From Flaccisagitta enflata (lineage: Eukaryota; Chaetognatha; Sagittoidea; Aphragmophora), in NCBI GenBank assembly GCA_965153355.1, contig OZ231126.1, positions 87,234,001-87,298,000 of the forward strand: 64,000 nucleotides of DNA, given 5' to 3'. Of the stretch, positions 60,012 to 64,000 are shown one piece after another. The first letter of the stretch is position 1; each line of letters begins with the position of its first letter. The notes beneath the pieces were generated by a model that was not told the DNA's origin, searched no databases, and was given only the letters and a program-made list of their open reading frames with translations. Both the position numbers and the translations under genes were made by a program.

Positions 60012-60728
60012 CAGACGGAACACTAATTTAGCGTGTGGCGGCGCCATAGGTTTTAGCCACCCCCCCTACAGCCGACATGATTTCATCTTTTTCAAAACTG
60101 AAAGTGGGTTTGAGCACTTTGGGGATTTTGATGCGGCCCCACCGAGGCGATTTTTGAATTTTTATCTAGAACCCCCAAATTTACCCCCCCTTTAACCCCT
60201 AAATGACTACCCTCCAGAGAGCAAAAAAATTGATGAAATTTTTTTTCTTGATTTTTGTGCATTTTTTGGTTGATTAGTGTTGTATAATGTTTTTACCCAC
60301 TATATTTCATATTTTTTTGTTTTGTTGTGAGATTTTTCAGTAAAAAAAATATTTTTTAAATTCTGAATTTTATATCTTTTAATTTTCAAAAATAATTTTT
60401 TGGATAACAAATTGCATAACAAACCAAAAAAATATCATTGATAGTTGATACAGACATCCTATTACACTATCAACTAAAAAATGAACAAAAATCAAGAAAA
60501 AAAATTTCATCAATTTTTTGGCTCCCGATGGGGTGGTCATTTCGGAATAAAGGGGGGTTAATGGGGGGTTATAGATAGAAATTCAAAAATCCCCTTGGTA
60601 GCGCCATATCAAATCCCCCAAAGAGCTCAAAACAATTTACAGTTTGAAAATAGATAAAACCATATTAGCTCTAGGGGGGGTGGCTAAAAGTTTTGGCGCC
60701 GCCACACGCTAAATTAGTGCTCCGTCTG
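60012..60728. mobile_element. Palindromic TA-flanked MITE (717 bp)
   Basis: CAGACGGAACACTAATTTAG at the left is matched by the inverted right end CTAAATTAGTGCTCCGTCTG, TA flanks both (60010-60011 and 60729-60730), and the arms pair over about 300 bp around an AT-rich centre near 60370. GGCGGCGCC lies inside each TIR. No open frame. Confidence 0.93.
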
Positions 60729-60867
60729 TAAAAAACCCACTGACCCACAATTATGTCTTCTCTTTTTTTATTTAGGTTTGTCAGGTCCTAGTTCTTTATT
60801 TTCAGGAACAACCATAAGCCTAGATGCTTTTAAGTTAAAGATTTCCCAAAGTTGTAATTGTTCCACC

Positions 60868-61790
60868 ATCAAATTGCCCCTTGGGGCCCCCTTACCCCCC
60901 TAAAATATATTTTGTCACCAAGTATATATTTGTATAGTGTCGGTATGCAATATTTACAAAAACAATTATCTTTAATGCTCTCAAAATCAAGAATTTCAAT
61001 GATTTTTTTTGTTGCGTCATAAAATGACCACAAAAACAGTTCCCTATGGGCCCTCTGACCCCCTAGAATATATTTTACAATTAAATGTATATTTTTATGA
61101 TGCCTGTGCACATTATTTTTAATTAATAAGCATTAACCTAAATGCTCTTAAAATCTAGATTTGATGTTTTTTGGTTGCCGCGCCATGAAATGGCCCCAGA
61201 AACAGTTCCCTGGGGCCCCCAGACCCCCTTGAATATATTTTACTACTTAATGTATACTTTAATGGTGCTTGTTCACAATTTTTTACCAAAGAAATAAGCT
61301 TGAATGCTCTAAAAATCAAGATTTTCAATGATTTTAGTTGCCGAGCCATGAAATCGCCCTATAATAGGCCCCTGGGGACTCCCTGGGGACCCCCTGACCC
61401 CCCAAATGTATTTTTTTTTCTAGTTGTATGTTTGTCTGGTCCCTGTCCACCATTCTGACCAAAGAAATAAGCTTGAATGCTCTAAAAATCATGATTTTCA
61501 ATGATTTTAGTCGCCAGGCCATGAAATCACCCCAGAATAGCCCCCTGGGGACCCCCTGACCCCCAAATGTATTTTTTTTTCTATTGTCATGTTTGTCTGG
61601 TCCCTGTCCACCATTCTGACCAAAGAAATAAGCTTGAATGCTCTAAGAATCTTGATTTTCAATGATTTTAGTCGCCGGGCCATGAAATCACCCCAGAATA
61701 GCCCCCTGGGAACCCCCTGACCCCCCAAATGTATTTTTTTTTTCTAGTTTCATGTTTGTCTGGTCCCTGTCCACCATTCTGAGCAATAAT
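60868..61790. repeat. Tandem array of six units, about 150-175 bp each
   Basis: Units start at about 60868, 61018, 61184, 61347, 61520 and 61681, each with CATGAAAT, CCCCTGGGG, CTGACCCCC, AATGTATTTT and AATGATTTT words. Similarity rises toward the right: the last two units are nearly identical, the first is most diverged. Minus-strand frames of 62-95 codons share residues because the DNA is repeated, but unit length changes the frame each time. Confidence 0.92.
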
Positions 61791-62024
61791 AACCAACTTT
61801 TGGGACAGTTGGAATTGTAAGCCATCTTTACATTGGAGCGGCCGAAAATATTCCAATCTCGTTTTTCGCCGCTCTTCAAGTTTTTGATTTTTGAGTTTCA
61901 CTCCCGAAGCAAAAACGCTGAGAAACCGACAAAATACATCTGGAAAATATTTCATTGAAAAAATGAAGAAAATTCAAAAAGAAGAAGAAAAAAATGCCTC
62001 AAGAAATCGTAGAGAGAGAAAAAT

Positions 62025-62547
<523 letters not shown>

Positions 62548-62549
62548 TA

Positions 62550-63034
62550 CACTTTTTTTTTATAAGAACCAAGTTTATAAGAATGTTAGGCTTCAAATCG
62601 TCAAAAATTTAAGAACATGCTAAAAACATTGGAAGGCTTAATTTCTTCTAAAATTTAAGAACATTAGGCTTAAAATCTTAAAAGTCTAAGAACATTTTTT
62701 TTTTGTTTTTTTTTAATCAATTGTTCTTTGTAAATGGATAAAGTCTATCTTTTTTGTTCAGCGAATCATGTCTCACTTTATGTAGCATGTATTATACTTT
62801 GTTTAATCTTGATTCACTTAAAACATTTAAATCTGCTACTTTAATGTTTTATTGACATTTTCCTTAATTTTCTCCTTAATGACAAACTTAAAACTAATTA
62901 AGAACGTTCTTAATTGAAGGTTAAAAAGTGCGTTTGAATTAAAAACAATTCAAAAACATTCAAGCTTTGAAACTGCTCAAAATTTAAGAACATTAAAGAC
63001 TTGCTCAAAAAATGATGTTCTTATAAAAAAAATG
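62550..63034. mobile_element. TA-flanked MITE with ATAAGAAC ends (485 bp)
   Basis: Ends CACTTTTTTTTTATAAGAAC and, inverted, GTTCTTATAAAAAAAATG have TA on both sides (62548-62549 and 63035-63036). Inside, AAATTTAAGAACAT recurs three or four times in the same and inverted sense. No open frame. Poly-T in the TIR lowers certainty. Confidence 0.75.
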
Positions 63035-63036
63035 TA

Positions 63037-63474
63037 TCTATCACGAGTCGAAGTCGAAGTTGAATTGTTGGTTTACGAAAAATACAAGAAAAAACTGTTG
63101 GGGTTACGACACCTCCCCCTCCATTTTCAAAATCATTTATGACGTGATTTGATCCCTTTTGTTTTGTATTTCGCTCACGACTTCACTTTTTCACATTTCC
63201 AGAATTCACGATTTCACGTCTCCACAACATAAAATTCGTGTAATCATCATTTCTCTGCTCCGCCTTACAAAAACAAGGCGTGATTAAACACAGTCGGATT
63301 TTGACAGTCACTGGACAAAAATTGATGCTGATGTGAAACTGATGGAAAAAATAAGAAATTGCAAAAAAGACAAGAAAAAAAATGTATGTATGCATGCATG
63401 CCATGACACTCAAGTCTCATAGATACAGTAAAAGAATTGCCCATTATATAACCCAAAACTGGAATGAAAATACA
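63037..63474. other. Unique sequence, no gene recognised
   Basis: Nothing recognised beyond a short GTCGAA triplet repeat near 63046. Confidence 0.5.
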
Positions 63475-63596
63475 AACAAGGCCGGATACACGGCACCAGC
63501 GTCGCGGACAGTTTGGCAGGAGCAAAAACCGCTCGCAATTAAGAAATGTTACCTACCGACCGACACGGCAAGGTGTAGAGAAGCGTGTCCGGAGAC
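63475..63596 (+). mobile_element. Family H element, plus strand, short
   Basis: AACAAGGCCGGATACACGGC, then CGTCGCGGACAGTTTGGCAGG, a CTACCGACCGAC core, CACGGCAAGGTGTAG, and a decayed hairpin (AGAAGCGTGTCCGGAGAC). At about 122 bp it is the shortest complete copy. Confidence 0.85.
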
Positions 63597-64000
63597 GCCA
63601 TTTGCACTATAGAGAGCTTTTATTTACTGCTCCATACACACTCCATACAAAACTTATTTCTGTTTGACTGGAAAACACTTTTAGATAAAACTTCGAGGAA
63701 GTTACTCTTTTTTTTTAATAATTCTACGAGTTAAAATCTAATACAGTCAGTAGTCTTTAGGACGTTGACAAATAATTGCCACAGCATGAACTCACATATG
63801 AAATTGAGTAAACAGAGCAATCAATGTAAGAAATCATAAAAAAAGTAAATGAGTCCCATGATGCCAAATGGAAACATTAGGACGTCTTTATTCCTTTTTT
63901 ATTTTTTCGGTCCCGGAACTGAATAGAAAAACCATGGTGTGTTTACTAGTTTAGTTATATCAAGATGTTTTAAGTACAACCTAGTTTTGTTGTATACCGG
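63597..64000. other. AT-rich unique sequence to window edge
   Basis: No gene or repeat recognised. Confidence 0.5.

Noticed and set aside
61155-61955. Four minus-strand frames sharing residues (KSLKI..RAFKLISLV)
   Set aside because: The similarity comes from the tandem DNA repeat; the frame shifts from unit to unit and no start or domain is shared with a known family.

Overview
The window looks like nuclear DNA from an animal, most likely a marine-type invertebrate. A BEL/Pao LTR retrotransposon (a group confined to animals), a CR1/L2/Jockey-type LINE fragment, an interstitial TTAGGG-type telomere tract, several MITE families and very long dinucleotide arrays point that way. I cannot name the phylum from sequence alone; a mollusc, echinoderm or other lophotrochozoan/deuterostome would all fit. 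I found no host protein-coding exon, no rRNA and no intact tRNA. Nearly everything recognisable is a mobile element, a remnant of one, or simple repeat. Open frames over microsatellites (His/Ile/Phe, Gln/Asn/Thr, Ser/Leu, Arg/Glu and Val/Cys polymers) are artefacts.

Layout. 1-2740: simple repeats, including a 0.7 kb ATTC array with a 200-bp higher-order unit. 2743-11375 (minus strand): a nearly complete, very young BEL/Pao element with 435-bp LTRs that differ at one base and a perfect 5-bp target duplication. Gag and pol are in one frame, separated by a single UGA in a UGA-CUG context, and pol has one further frame break near 6.2-6.3 kb. 11.4-18.4 kb: MITEs, a 740-bp AAC array, and a decayed LINE reverse transcriptase split by a hAT-like MITE with a perfect 8-bp duplication. 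18.4-64 kb: a mosaic of long GA/CT, GT, TTTC and GAA arrays, palindromic MITEs (TA-flanked, 8-bp-flanked and TTA-flanked types), tandem repeats, an interstitial telomeric tract, and two abundant families of short polar repeats.

The most interesting signal is those two families. Family H (about 20 full or partial copies of 120-410 bp) starts with AACAAGG, has a GACC/GACG-type tandem core, and ends with a 7-bp-stem, 4-5-nt-loop hairpin followed by CTAAAA or CTAG. The hairpin stem shows compensatory changes between copies. Family F (nine copies of about 400-600 bp) looks like a fold-back element but is polar: one end has an extra 80-90 bp module, starting AACAAGTCATCC in the clearest copy, and the other ends in a GGCCC-loop-GGGCC hairpin followed by GCTGCCCAAAA. 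The core holds interchangeable tandem-repeat cargo. Both share the plan 5' AACAAG / tandem core / 3' hairpin plus A-run, which resembles Helentron-associated (HINE/DINE-1-like) non-autonomous elements. That link is inference. Both families often abut microsatellites or each other, so they may help explain the density of simple repeats here.
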